In this document: positions 10,386 through 22,300 of the stretch, one piece after another
Numbering within the stretch: the first letter of the stretch is position 1
Layout of the letters: the number at the start of each line of letters is the position of its first letter
Source: Struthidea cinerea
Taxonomy: Eukaryota; Chordata; Aves; Passeriformes; Corcoracidae
Length of the DNA: 64,000 nucleotides
Assembly: GCA_013397865.1 (NCBI GenBank)
Contig: VZTI01002052.1
Span: forward strand, 351,875-415,874
Reading direction: 5' to 3'
Position numbers and translations under genes: made by a program
Notes under the pieces: generated by a model
What the model saw: only the letters and a program-made list of their open reading frames with translations
Database searches by the model: none
Told to the model about the DNA's origin: nothing

Positions 10386-13300
10386 AAAAAAAAGGTTGCA
10401 AACAGTGTCAGAGCATACTTAATCTGATAATCAGAACATTAGTAATCAGCAAGGGAGTAAATGTCTGAGTAAGTCTCCGACAGGACCAAACATGGGGCAA
10501 GAATAAAGATGTTTCCACAGGTAGCTGGACTGGGTCTAGGTGAGGTGGGGTCCCATAGAAAGCCAGACCTACTGCCCACAAACATCTATTCCCACCATTG
10601 TTTCACCTTCCCAAAATACTGCTGAACCTAGCTTTTGAACAGGTTCGGTCTGTTCAAAACCTTCCCAACTTCAAGAGAATCTTCTTTCCATTCTTGTCTC
10701 AACCATCTTTCACAAGCTGTTTGTTCCCTTCATATTCCTGGATTTCCTTCTGCTGTCCTAGATTTTGCTCCCTTCTAACTTGAAGGTCAGTATCTAAACC
10801 ATTTCCTCAACTGCTCTCTTATCACTACACAGCAAATTTCCCCTCAGTACGCATTGTGCAGCCAGAGTCTCTGGTGCCTTTTTCACCCCAGGCCTGCTAG
10901 AAAGTCTCCCCTGAGATATGTCATAAGTAGAAATATGAAGTCAAAGAACCCCAGATTTTGGCAACAACCACTGAGAACATGCTGAAAATATGAAAATATT
11001 TTCATTCTCCAAAGGGAAGACAACTTTGTGACAGGTTTGAGAAGAAGGAAAAGAAAAAAAAGAAAAAGGAAGCACTAAAAATCTCTTTGCCAACAAAGAA
11101 GACAAGCTTTGTTAATCTATTTTATTTTAACACTGAAATAGCCATAAAAGTCCTTGGCAGTTATTTTGGATTATCTTAGTTTATCTGGTTATCTGGGTTT
11201 ACAAAGACACCCACTTCCCAAAAAGACACTGTGTTTTTTAAGAAACATTAACTAGAGAAGACAACCCTCCATCTTCATTTGAACTTTACCAAAGGCTCTG
11301 CCAGACAGGGCTGTGGAAACATGAAGGTTGTCTTTCCCACTAAAACACTAAATAGTTTTTATTTTCTCAGTCTCTAACTGAGCAGGTGCTTGAAGGGACA
11401 ACCATTGCAAGTCGTGTAATAGCCAAGACCTAAGTTTCCTCCTACTAGTCCAAATCTAGTTTCTGTGGACTCCTCTCTACATATTTTTTAAACTAGTGCC
11501 ATGTAGATACCCTGGTGGGTCTAAAAGTGTATCACCAGTTAGAACAAATAAAGGCCTTGATATCAGCTCTGGTGGTTTTTAGCCTAATACAGAAAGGCAT
11601 AATAGGGTCCAGGGCCTGAATAAAGGTGGGCAAATTCCATGCAGAGAAATCTACACATTTTAAGTAATGAGAGCAATTAGTTAGCAGGACAACAAGCCTA
11701 GGATCACAGTGGATTTTACAGTCTTTCTTGTAGGTTAGGTATCTTTCTAGAAGCTGTGTTACTCTTGGCAAGCAAACACTTCAACTGTTGAAACCTTTCT
11801 AAACACGTGCGTTAGCAAAAGTATGGCCTGTCTCTCTGGTCTGTGCTAGAAAGCATGTCAGAAAAAATGTTCTTATAATTCTTCGCATTTATAAAACAAA
11901 CTAAAAAAACCCAAACCCAGCCTATTAAGCCATTTTTGAGTAGTGTTCCTCCTGCAAAATGAAAAAAAAATCTTTTCACTCTAAATGTAGCTCAGCAATA
12001 TTTAGAACAGGGTGTCCCAAATTTAGCTGCCTAGATAGCACAGAAAAGAAACTCCAAGGCACTATGCTAGCTGTAGAGTCAATAATTGCAACAAGTTTTA
12101 CCTTTTAGCTCACAAATCCAGTGTTCTCCCCCTCGAAAGCAAGAGCAGCAGCTCTTGGCTATTGTTCAAATAATAAAAACCTACAGATACTCAGGCAGCT
12201 AAATCTCCATATCCTCAGTGGAAGAGTTATTAAATGGATCTTTGTATGCTAAGCAGAGCAACTTGTATATCTGTGGGGGTCTTATATATGTTTAGAGACA
12301 GAAGAGTTGAAATTTTGGAAAGACAAAGCCTTATTTAGAAAGGCAGTACCCCAAAAGAAACAAAAAGCCCCAAACACTATTAATAACAAGTTAGGATCAG
12401 CTTTGTAAAGAACCCTTGTGTGTGAGCTGTGAATAGCTTTACAGCCTGAGAAGCACCAGGTCCTAAACTGGTTTGTTCATTCTTATCCCCTGTGGTCCAA
12501 TTAAACTTTCTCAACTTGCTCGACTTGAATCCTTGAAGGAAATCCAGCTTTTAACAATAAATTCCCACTGAAATCTAGTTTAATCAATGTGTTTTGGAAT
12601 ATTAAGCTTCCTCTCCAGTACGTCTCAAGGATCAGCATACAGATGAATAAAGAATTTATCTTTAGTAGAACCTTCTATTTTAGAGATTATAAACTTTTGT
12701 GACTGAAAGAAGTGCCAGTTGAGCAGAATGACTGCAATCGCTGGGTTTGTGGGACATCTAGTGGAAAAAAAGGTTACTGTCATGGGTATGCAGTCTCAGA
12801 CACACTATTCAAGGAGAGAGATAACCCTGCAAGCACAACATTAAGCGGAATTGTGAGAAACATAAGGGTACTTGCACCTGAGTGCCTGGGGAAAAATGTC
12901 ATCTGCTACTCTGAGCGTGTTTTCCAGAGCATAAGTGCTTTCTGCTCTTCCACTGCAGTCTGGCAGCACACACACAATAAGGCATTCCCTCTGCTGGCTG
13001 TGATCTTGTACATGGCAACGTGGTGAAAACAGAGGCAAAGGTAGAGCAGCCCAGATATCAGCATGGGCTGACAACTTTAGTACATTACCAGCATCCTGAA
13101 CAGCCTATATGTTCCCATTGTTATTTCTCCTGGCCGTAAGTCAATGACCTGTGGTGGGTCATCCTATATGTTTACCTAATTCAACATTCCTCTCCTGAAA
13201 CAGCCCCTGAAGAGCTACAGGTCTTCTCAGTGTACTTTCCCAGCCTCCAGACGTTCCTGGCACAGAAACTACTCTGAGCTTCCTCTTTGTGTTAAACAGA

Positions 13301-13481
13301 ATTTTTTTCCATTCAAGGAACAAATCCTATCTTTTAATCCATGCTACCATCTGGCATTCACAAACCTCTGCCAGTGTTTTCCACACTTCAGAGCCTATTA
13401 TGAAATACCTCATTTCGATGTTAAGTCTGGCACTACTTTGTTTCATTTAACATCTCTCAGTTCTATGTCGTTATCAAAAAG
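10386..13481. other. Non-coding DNA, no gene recognised
   Basis: Between two CR1 copies. It contains a purine-rich AAAGAAAAA tract near 11040-11078 and several short open frames without recognisable domains. No LTR, tRNA or coding exon stood out. Confidence 0.6.
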
Positions 13482-13483
13482 AA

Positions 13484-13760
13484 TTGTAGAATCATTCAGT
13501 AGTTTTAGTTGGAAGGAACCTTTAAAGGTCATCTTGTCCAACCTTCCTGCAATCACCCAGGACATCATCCACTAAGTCAGGTTGCTCAGAGTCCCATCCA
13601 ACCTGACCTTGAATGTTTCCAGAGAGGGGAAGTCCACCACATCCTATTCCAGTGCCTCAACACCTTCCTTGTAAAAAAATCTTTCTTCCTTATATCTAAT
13701 CCAAAAAGACTATCTGTAGTGAAACCCCTCTACCTCTAGTCCTATTGCAAAAGTCAATTT
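13484..13760 (-). mobile_element. CR1 LINE 3' tail, inverted
   Basis: In plus orientation the segment begins TAGAATCATTCAG and TTGGAAGGAACCTTTAAAGG and continues through recognisable reverse-complement CR1 tail text: GTTGCTCAGAGTCCCATCCAACCTGACC, then CAGTGCCTCAACACCTTCC, then CTTCCTTATATCTAATCC. This is the last ~280 bases of a CR1 inserted on the minus strand. Similarity fades after about 13760. It holds no coding capacity. Confidence 0.92.
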
Positions 13761-13764
13761 ATCT

Positions 13765-16700
13765 CCAAAGATTGGACTCTTTTTCCACATACCTTCTCTG
13801 TGTTGCTCTGTTTAGACATCTCTTCTTTTTCTCTCTTTAACATACCTTTTTTTGGAGGTAGCAGAACCTTTGCCTGTTCAGTTGATCTTTGAACTGATGC
13901 TGCTGCAAATCTTGGTTCATCTTTGCCACCCTTTGAAACTTCTTTTTTTTATTAGTTCTGCTATGTCCTCTCAGTGACGGAATTTCTGAGCTGAAAACAG
14001 TGGTCAGTATACACTCATACTGTGAATTTCTGTAGTAACATAGCTGTACATCCCTTTTATTTACTTTTCCTTTCCCAGTAACTCTTACTATTCTATGCTT
14101 AACTGTAACTGCAAAGTGAGCTGACATTTTCACAGAAATATGTTATGAGTCTCCTTCCTCAGAGATAGTAATTAGAGCAGGATCTGTCATTTTACCTGTG
14201 GTTTTTTTCTTCAAATGCATTTCTCCATGTGTGGCAGCACTGGATTTCACTAGGTATTGTATCCTCTAGCCTACCAATAGCATGAAGTCTTCCTGCACGG
14301 CATGTAATCCTGCATAGCTGTTTCTTGTCTTTCTTGCCATGCGTAATTTATTATCACATGCAAAATTTGCGTTCCTCTTCTGACTCCCTTTTCCAGCATC
14401 ATTCATGAATATGTCAGATAGCAAGGTCCTAGGATCCCCAGAGGATTGAGAAAACAGGTTTTTATTCCTACTCCATATTTCTACCTGTAACTAGTCATCA
14501 ATTTATGAGGAACATTTAATCTCATTCTTTTACAGATTAGCAGGTTTTTTTGACACTTTGAGAAACATTGTTGAAAGTCTCCTGGAGATAAGCATGTGCT
14601 CTCATAACCAAAAGCTTCTTCAAAGAGGTCCAACACAACCCTGAGGTGCTACTCTCTTCCTGTAAAGTCACACCCAATCCTTCTCCACTATGGCAGGTTC
14701 ATGTCTCTACTAAATCTAGTTTGCAGTGGTGCCATGGAGCCTGAATTGAGTTTCCCTGGGTTACCTTTTCTGTCACATTCTTTTGTATCATCTCTCATAG
14801 CCAGTCACTGCCCCAGGCAAGAGCAAATCCCCCCTGGGCGTATCACACTGCAAGAATAGAGGCTCAGTTGCAACCAAATTATACAGCCCTGATACTGGGA
14901 TTAATTAATGGTGGGATTCATGTCTGAATTCATAATTGGTGTCCCTGGTTCTTTTAAGATCCCCATCCTTTTTCTCTCAGAAATAACTTACCATTCCATC
15001 AATGACCACTGGGAACAATCCCAGCTCAGGACATGACACTTTTACCTTATTTAAGCGAGCTCATAAAACATAAACTTTACCTGTTAAACACAGGTAAAGA
15101 AAAGCAAAGTAAAATGAATGAGAGCTGTTCCTGTTCATGACCTTGAACAATTCTCCTTTCAGTTGTATATCCCTGTTCTCTTCTCCCAGTTCTCCTGCTC
15201 TCAGATCTCTCTTCAAACACAATTCTTTTAGAACCAGATCAAGCTTCACTTCTGCATGATTTCTCAAGTTCCCCAGGGTAACCCATAGGTTGGGATACTT
15301 GCCTGTCTTCATGGAACAGCTGATATTGGAAAGACAGCCCTTAAATTTTTGTATATTGTAAAGTCAAGTAAATGCAGGTGTGTAATTTCTTTCTTTCTTA
15401 TTTGAACAACACGTTCTGCAAAGACCTTCCTTTCCTCTTGAAATTACAGTTCATGACAGTTTACCTCATTTTTCACAATCACTGCACTAGCAAGGTTCAC
15501 TAATAAACACTGATATGTTAAGATTAAGGAAGAACACTGCCTGAAAGATCAACTTTATAGCATGCTTTGAAGGTGACAACATCTGGCTTTGATGGACTGC
15601 CACAGAAATTCTAGGGTGGTTTAAAGAGGCTGCCCTGACTGCAGTTGTGAAAAATACCCATTTACAGGCAGCTAGCAAAAGGAGAGGGGAATAAAGCATG
15701 TTGTATCTGCCTTTTTGCCACTAGTCACAAAAAAAATTGGCAGAGAGATATATTCAAGTAGTTAATTGAGCATGGCTTATAATAAGAAGTGGTTTTAATG
15801 CTAGAAGTTAGCCACGCTACTGCTAGCAAAGGGGAATTCAGAACATGCCCTCATACATCAAATCTCTGCTATGTTGTTTATGAGCAGCAATTTGAGATCA
15901 GGATTGGATTTGAAGAGGTATGTGAATTGTAAACAGTTTGCAGAAATGGCAACCAAGATTCCAGCATGCTTACTGTAGGCCTGGAGAGGTTTGTGAGGCC
16001 TTATTGTTCTTTAAACTTAATTACCAGGTACAGTTAAATCCTAGGCCAGATTTTTATCTTACATCATGCAAGGAAGGCTGAATTTGATCTTTTGGAGGCA
16101 TGTCAGTCAGTTGCTGGGAATATCAAATGCATGGTCAGCATCAGATATGCTCACTTATGCTATTTCAACACTGCTAAAGGAATCTCTCCTAGTATTTTTT
16201 GTTCAGCCCTGAGATGAATTCAAATAACTATGGCGAAGTCCTTGTCTAAGGTCCTGTGTAGAGGACTCTTCTCACTAATAAAGCTTAACCAAGAATGGAA
16301 AGTAAGAGCTCTCTTATAATGCTTTGGAAGAAACTGAAACCATTTTATGCAGTACTACAGTATCAAAACTTGTAAACTCACAAGATACATGATTTGAGGA
16401 AGAAACAAGATAATATGATCATTTCAATCACAGCAAGTGCAGGAGTTCAAACTTTCAGTTCATTGAAAGACCACTAAGGAAAACAGACTTCCTGCTAGTG
16501 GGTTTAAGTTGAAAGTGAGAGGTTCTACTCGTCAGAAAAAGCTGAAACCTCCCCATGTTAACATATTACCAGACAAAGTCAATGTTCTAGCCTTCAGTAT
16601 CCTGAGTTTTACAGAAACTTGCAGTAAGCTCTAAAGATTTAGCTGCCATTTGAAGAAATTCATAGCAGTATTCAGAATTTGAGTTGCACAGTGTGCAGCC

Positions 16701-16985
16701 CTGGCCAGGGATTCTCTTGGTGCTTCCCCTCTCTGTAAAAATCTACACGTGTGCTATGACAAGAATATTCAGTCAATAAATGGGGATTTGTAAGTTTAAA
16801 ATAGCACCAGCTGAAATAGTAGGCTAGCATCATTTAAACGTTTTTGCACTTTAAATCCTGATGTCAAGCTTTTGGCAGCTGACACGGCCAGCATTTTTTC
16901 AAGCCACTTATATAATGCAGGATAAGCACTGGACTTAGCGAAGAAACGCAAAATGAGTTTGACAGCTGAAAATTGCTGCTCCAGA
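13765..16985. other. Non-coding DNA, no gene recognised
   Basis: AT-rich sequence with pyrimidine-rich patches (for example 13800-13850 and 14980-15010) and only short, unassigned frames. Nothing in it could be assigned to a repeat or gene family. Confidence 0.55.
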
Positions 16986-16989
16986 GAAG

Positions 16990-17238
16990 TAAAAAGAGAG
17001 GCGCAAGCAGGTTTAAAGCGCGGAGTGACCAGAACCGGGGCGAGGTCCGCAGCTCTGCCGGCAGCAGCGGAGCGCGGCTGCTCCCGTGGGCGAGCGGTCA
17101 CCGGCGGGGCGACAGGGGGGCGACGGGCTGGTGGCCGCCAGAGGGACCCCGGACCCCGCCGGACCTCTCTCCGTCCTTCACCCGGCTCAGCTGCGTTCCC
17201 CTCTCTGCACTAGCCCCTTTCCTGCGCGCTACTGCCTC
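16990..17238. promoter_or_regulatory. Isolated CpG island, candidate promoter
   Basis: About 27 CpG dinucleotides fall within roughly 245 bases, in very GC-rich sequence with runs such as GGGGCGACGGG and CCCCGCCGGACC, while both flanks are AT-rich and CpG-poor. In vertebrates such islands usually mark transcription start sites. A TATATAATG-like motif lies at about 16909-16916. No repeat family was recognised in it, unlike the other GC-rich block at 58.7-59.3 kb, which is inside an LTR. Direction is undecided: a 101-codon unassigned frame crosses it on the minus strand (17101-16796), and exon-like sequence lies 2 kb downstream on the plus strand. Confidence 0.5.
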
Positions 17239-17330
17239 ACAGTGAGGATATGTCTGAGCTGGTTTCAAAGGCTAGAGGTGTTACTTCGGAAGGCAGATGG
17301 TTACATGAGGTGGGAAAGCCATGTTACGAA

Positions 17331-17448
17331 CACAAAACAAAACAGAAAACAAAACCAAAACAACCAAAACCAAAAGAAAAAAAAACCAAACCAAACCAAA
17401 ACAAACAAATAAACAAAAAAAAACACCCAAGAAACAACAACAAAAATA
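17331..17448 (+). repeat. A/C-rich low-complexity tract
   Basis: The plus strand is almost purely A and C, with loose AAAAC, CCAAA and AAACC units (for example ACCAAACCAAACCAAAAC) and very few other bases. The minus strand is therefore G/T-rich with GGTTT words. It belongs with the similar tracts at 50.24 and 57.75 kb. The apparent open frames across it are low-complexity artefacts. Confidence 0.85.
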
Positions 17449-17664
17449 TTCAATAGGAGAAAAGTAGAAAGGTAGACACCTGAAATAAAACAGTTGAAAA
17501 GAGCAACAAGTCCGAGGGCACACACAGGATGGGGGGTGAGGAGAGAGGGAGGAGGTGGAAAAGCACAACGGTAGCTGGCATAGACTGTTGTTTTCTCCAC
17601 TCTTATTTGAAATAGAGGAACAACTAGGAGAAAATCTGAGCAGTAGTATTACTACAGAATTTTT

Positions 17665-18243
17665 GCAGATGAGGCAAGCCAGTCAAGGGAGGTGATTCTG
17701 CCCCTCTCCTCTGCCCTCGTGAGACCCCACCTGGAGGGGAGCCGCATCCAGCTCTTGGGTCTCTAACATGAAAAAGACATTAAGCTGTTGAGAGGGTCTA
17801 GAGAAGGCCACCAAGCTGATCAGGAGGCTGGAGCGCCTCTGCTGTGAGCACAGACTGAGAGGGATATTGGGGATATTCAGCCTAAGGCAGAGAAGGCTCC
17901 AGGAAGAAATTATTGTGGCCTTTCTGTATTTAAAGGCGGCTTATAAAAAAGACGGAGAGCAACTTTTTACAGCAGATAGTGATAGGGCAAGGGGCAATAG
18001 TCTTAAAATAAAAGAGGAGAGATTTGGATTAGATGTTAGGAGAAAACGGATATTCACAGGGTGATGAGGCACTGGGACAGAGAATCTGTGGATGCCCCAT
18101 CCCAGGAAGTGTTCAAGGCCAGGCTGGATTCAGCTTTGAGCAACCTGGATTGGTGAGTGGCATCCCTGCCCATGGAAAGGAACTAGGCTGAAACTAGATG
18201 ATCCTTAAGATCCCTTCCACCCCAAGCCATTCTCTGATTCTAA
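17665..18243 (+). mobile_element. CR1 LINE 3' tail
   Basis: Starts in the CR1 phrase GGGAGGTGATTCTGCCCC and runs through GTGAGACCCCACCTGGAG, CTAGAGAAGGCCACCAAGCTGATCAG, the GATTTGGATTAGATGTTAGGA block and GAGGCACTGGGACAG to the end motif CCATTCTCTGATTCTA. It covers the last ~580 bases, with small indels and no intact frame. Orientation is plus. It lies close downstream of the CpG island and the A/C-rich tract. Confidence 0.93.
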
Positions 18244-19186
18244 GTGAAGTTTTAGGATGTCTATTTTCAGCTACTTGTAAAAACTTTATCCTTTGTCCTC
18301 ATTTTTCTTATATTCATTAAGGAGAGGTTTTTCCTGAGAATCTCATTAATTGCTGCTACTAGATGGGAGCACTTTCCAGATATTTTACATGAGGCTGAAT
18401 AATTTCAAGATGGTTTGGGGTTTGACTTCCCATGGTTGAGGTTCTCATATTACTGAGACAGACCTTATTTTCATTATAAGTTCTTGGAAATGAATGGAAT
18501 TGTTCCAAATTAAAATTAGTTTGTTCAGAAACTTTGTCTTCAGACCAAAAAAATAGAGTTAAGTGTTATTAGCAGGATTTCAAATATTCTGTTCTGTTGT
18601 TCTGCTTATGGAGTAATCCGTCTTAGTCAAATAATTATGCTTTTTATGGTCCAATTTTTTTAAAATGTTATGCTAATATATAACCCTTGCAATTCTCAGG
18701 AAAAGATAGTGAGGATCAGAACTGAGTAATGCATTTATGTCTTCAGGATTTGTCAAGTGTTTCCCCCAGAAATGAACTTAAAAACTAGTTTTCAAAGGCA
18801 TTAATTGCCCCATTTACTTCAACAGGTTGAGTCTGAAATCTGCTGTCAACACTCAGTGCTGCTGCACTTACCTCACACTGCCTGCAGTGCCAGAAACACT
18901 ACCTGCCAAAGGTCTCCAGATTCACCTCTTCGCTTTAATGTTCTAATTACTACCTACTAATACAAAAATACCTGGGCTTACTTCTACAGCCAGACCAGTC
19001 TAGTGAAACATGGTGAAGGACCCACTTTAGTTACAGTACTTCCATAAGGGATAGAGCTAAGCAAAGTATGAAGATTATGCTTCATTTGAAAGCCTGCTTG
19101 TAATCTCACAGTAGCTGCTCATACCATAAGGTGCTTCCTAAGCATGTTTTGGATCTAACAGCTCTGGACTTCTTACATTTTTGCAG
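18244..19186. other. Non-coding DNA, no gene recognised
   Basis: AT-rich sequence between the CR1 tail and the exon-like segment at 19187. A strong minus-strand donor-like TGAG/GTAAGTG lies near 18870 without a good partner acceptor. Confidence 0.5.
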
Positions 19187-19318
19187 AGATTGAGGTTGTA
19201 ATAAAGACTGGAAAGGGTGTAAAACAACAGTCCTAAATATACCAGGAATGTCAATAATTCAGTATGCAATTCCTTCAATTAATACTGGCTTTTGCAATTA
19301 TTTGTGGTACCCATGCAG
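19187..19318 (+). other. Candidate exon with signal-peptide-like start
   Basis: A pyrimidine tract ending CATTTTTGCAG stops at 19186 and a consensus donor GCAG/GTGAAG follows 19318, giving a 132-base exon. Inside, an ATG at 19264 opens MQFLQLILAFAIICGTHA, which has the form of a secretory signal peptide: a short start, a hydrophobic core of about 11 residues and a small-residue A-x-A-like cleavage region. The donor falls right after that region in phase 1, the usual layout of the first coding exon of secreted proteins. An out-of-frame ATG lies 15 bases upstream. I recognise no family and no downstream exon can be assigned with confidence. A chance pseudo-exon remains possible. Confidence 0.25.
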
Positions 19319-22300
19319 GTGAAGTCTTTTTGAACGGAGAACAGAAAAAACACCGGACACAGCCTTTGCATGCATTGTCTTTCTCGGTCATACTGCCCAC
19401 TCCAGTCAGCCTCATTTTTTTCAAATGCCAATTAACAGGTGTGAGAAATGCTACTTCTTACCCCGGGACCAATGTCTGCATAACAGTGATACTATCTTGG
19501 CAATCCAGTCTGCAGCATAAATATCATGGTGTTTGAGCCCTTGGGGCCTGTGGAGTTTACAACTATGCTGTCAAGATCTCTTCGTTGGGATAGTCCTTGA
19601 AGTCCTGCCAAGATGTAGGGGACTCTGGTGCTTTTATGTGCTCCCAAGCACAGCTCTGGCTCCAGGAGTCAACACTCTTGTCAGGCTGAGTGATGGTGTG
19701 AATCTCAACTCGCGAGCTGAGATTCCAGCGGGGAGTGTGACAGTGCATGCTTGCATGATGATGCCAGAGAAGCAGGTGACACTGGCAGATAGCTGCAAGG
19801 AATAGTAACTGGGTGGCTTCTTGTTACATATCCTCAGAACTTCACAGGATGGAATTCGAGAGAGAGGAACAGTTATAAAATGAGGTTACAAAATCCGGAT
19901 GTCCTGATCAATTCGAGACAGTTGTAAGGTACCTAACACTGCATGCACAGGCAAGAGCAGCGTTCAGCACTGGGTCAGGATCTGTTTGCATCATATTTTG
20001 ACTAATCCAAGGATTAATGACATTGCAAGTCAATGAGCTGTTACACTCTTCCAGGCTCTCCAGAGACTGCCTGGAGAGAAAAGAAGGGGTCGGTATGTCA
20101 AAATAGTGACACGAGGAGGCGCAGAGCAAGTATGTTTTCCTTGTAATAAAAAACTACACAGGCCCAAAGTATTTAAACACAGCTTGTAAAGAAAAACAGG
20201 AGTTAAAAGGGCAAAGTTTATCTCGGCCACATCCCAAAAAAATCAGGAAAGTTGGATCAGTTCTGAATTTGTCCTTCTGCAAATATAATAAATGGAGAGA
20301 GAGCAGTAGTTTGTAGTCTGAAGCACTTCACATTTGGTAGTTCTCAGGCACCCTGAAAGCCTTCAAAACTGAGAGAACTCTTGCAATACAGGGTGTTACT
20401 AACAGCTTTCTGTGCATCACATGCATTTCTGCTGCTGTTAAGCCACGAATATTTAGATAGCAGCATGCCTGCTTTTCACCTGGGCCAGAATTCAAAGGCA
20501 AGTTCAAACAGCATTTAAATGCCCATGTTCATTCTGCTGACAGCTGGAGCTGATTTTGTAGTTATCCTCAAGCTCTACTACCTGCCACAAATAAATGTAT
20601 AAAAATCTTTTAGCTTAGCCATGGAAGATCTGCTGAATGTCAAGTGGTTGTTCCAGTGTCTTGGTTTTCCAACTATTTATCCAAGGGTATAACCTTGTGA
20701 AGATCTTTGTATATGCTTTCATTGGCACCAGCAACTAGCCATGCAGTTCTAGAATGGTGAGAGAGGCTGCTAGACCACTCACTGCTTCTGAGAAGTTTTC
20801 TCTTGTAGTTCACCCCTAGTACAAGGGGCGGTATCCAGATGAGACAAAAGTCAACAACAGAAACTATATTTGAGAGATACTATTAGTGGATGTATTGTAC
20901 CTTTCCCTGTGCTGACCTTCAGGGACAAATGCATTTAGATAGGTGTTTGTTTGAAATGGTTTTTTGTAGTAAACAAGGCTGTTAAGTTTCACCATTCTCT
21001 TTTAAGACTCCATTAAATAAATCCATGCTCAGGATCAGTTCTGCGATTTACTCAGTGTCCTTGACCTCTCACAGAGAAGGACTGTTTTAATGAAACACTT
21101 CTGGCAGGGTAGTCCCAGCTTCAATACATGCTGAGCATCTTCTGTTCACTGAAAGCAGCAAAAATTCACACAAATTACATATTCAGAACAAATAACAAAC
21201 TGTTTTCCCTGAAAAGATTAATTTTTAGCTCAATTCTGCAAGGTATTGTCTATTTACTGGAAACCTCTAGTTAACAGAGTTGATGGTATTCAGTAGCCCT
21301 TTGTAAACTGAGCCCCTATGAAAAGCATTTTAACTGTTGATTTCTTAATAAATATGAAATACAGCAAAAATGAATTCATAGGTCAAAGTGTTTTCTCCAT
21401 AAAGCATCAAGGAAAATGACTCAGTTAAGTTAAGGCTGTCAATGGAAATCAGTGTTGTACTACTCAAGGACAAGGAAAGTTTTACCAGGGTTGTGTACAG
21501 ACACGTTTAAATTCCATTTAAAAATTTAAAAGGGCATGTTTGTGCCTTATCACATGGCTCCTAATGAAGCCACAGTGACAGTCATACACTGTCAGATGAA
21601 GATGAGATGGAGGTAACCTGCAGAGGAGAAGCAGGTTGGTACAACATGCTGTTCTTGATGTTCGCAGTAAACAGGTGTAGGCTGATTGCTAAACATTGGC
21701 TTTTCCCAGTGACAACTTGATGGGTTACAGTTACAGGATTCAATTTGAAAGAGTATTCCCAGCATTCTGAGAGATGGAAGAATAAGTTTACATGTTGAGA
21801 GATTTAGCTAAACCAAGATCTTCCATGAGCTTGTGTGAAGATTTGGCTTCACAAAAGTTCATGGTCATATGGTCCTGGAGTAACAGGGAAGATGCCCACA
21901 CCAAGGAGCTGCGTCTGCTTCTTCCTGCTGTCACTTGCCCTTGAGCTACCCCTATTTGTGTCCAGCACAGCTCAAGAGCTTGGGTACATCCCAGTCACCA
22001 GCTTTGCTTTTACTTCTGCAGTCAGTAGAAGTTTGCACTGTCCTGAAATACTGGGAACAGAGCTCCTTCCTGTGAGAAAGATGTGCTTTATTTATTCCCT
22101 TACTTTTTTAAAGGATTTTATATGGAAAATGTTTTCAGGTTTGGTTTCCTCAAAGATGTTTGTAGAGCAATCTGTGCTGGTCCTGTAATTCCTTTTATTT
22201 CCCCTTCAGGATCTATGTATCTATTAGCATGTTAAAAGAATTTTCTTAACTTTCTTCATCGCTGTCAGTTTGTGTTCTGCTGTATTGTGCTAAATGAAGC

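Noticed and set aside
17281..17600. Hydrophobic minus-strand frames resembling membrane proteins
   Set aside because: They read the G/T-rich strand of a low-complexity tract (Phe/Val/Trp/Leu runs).
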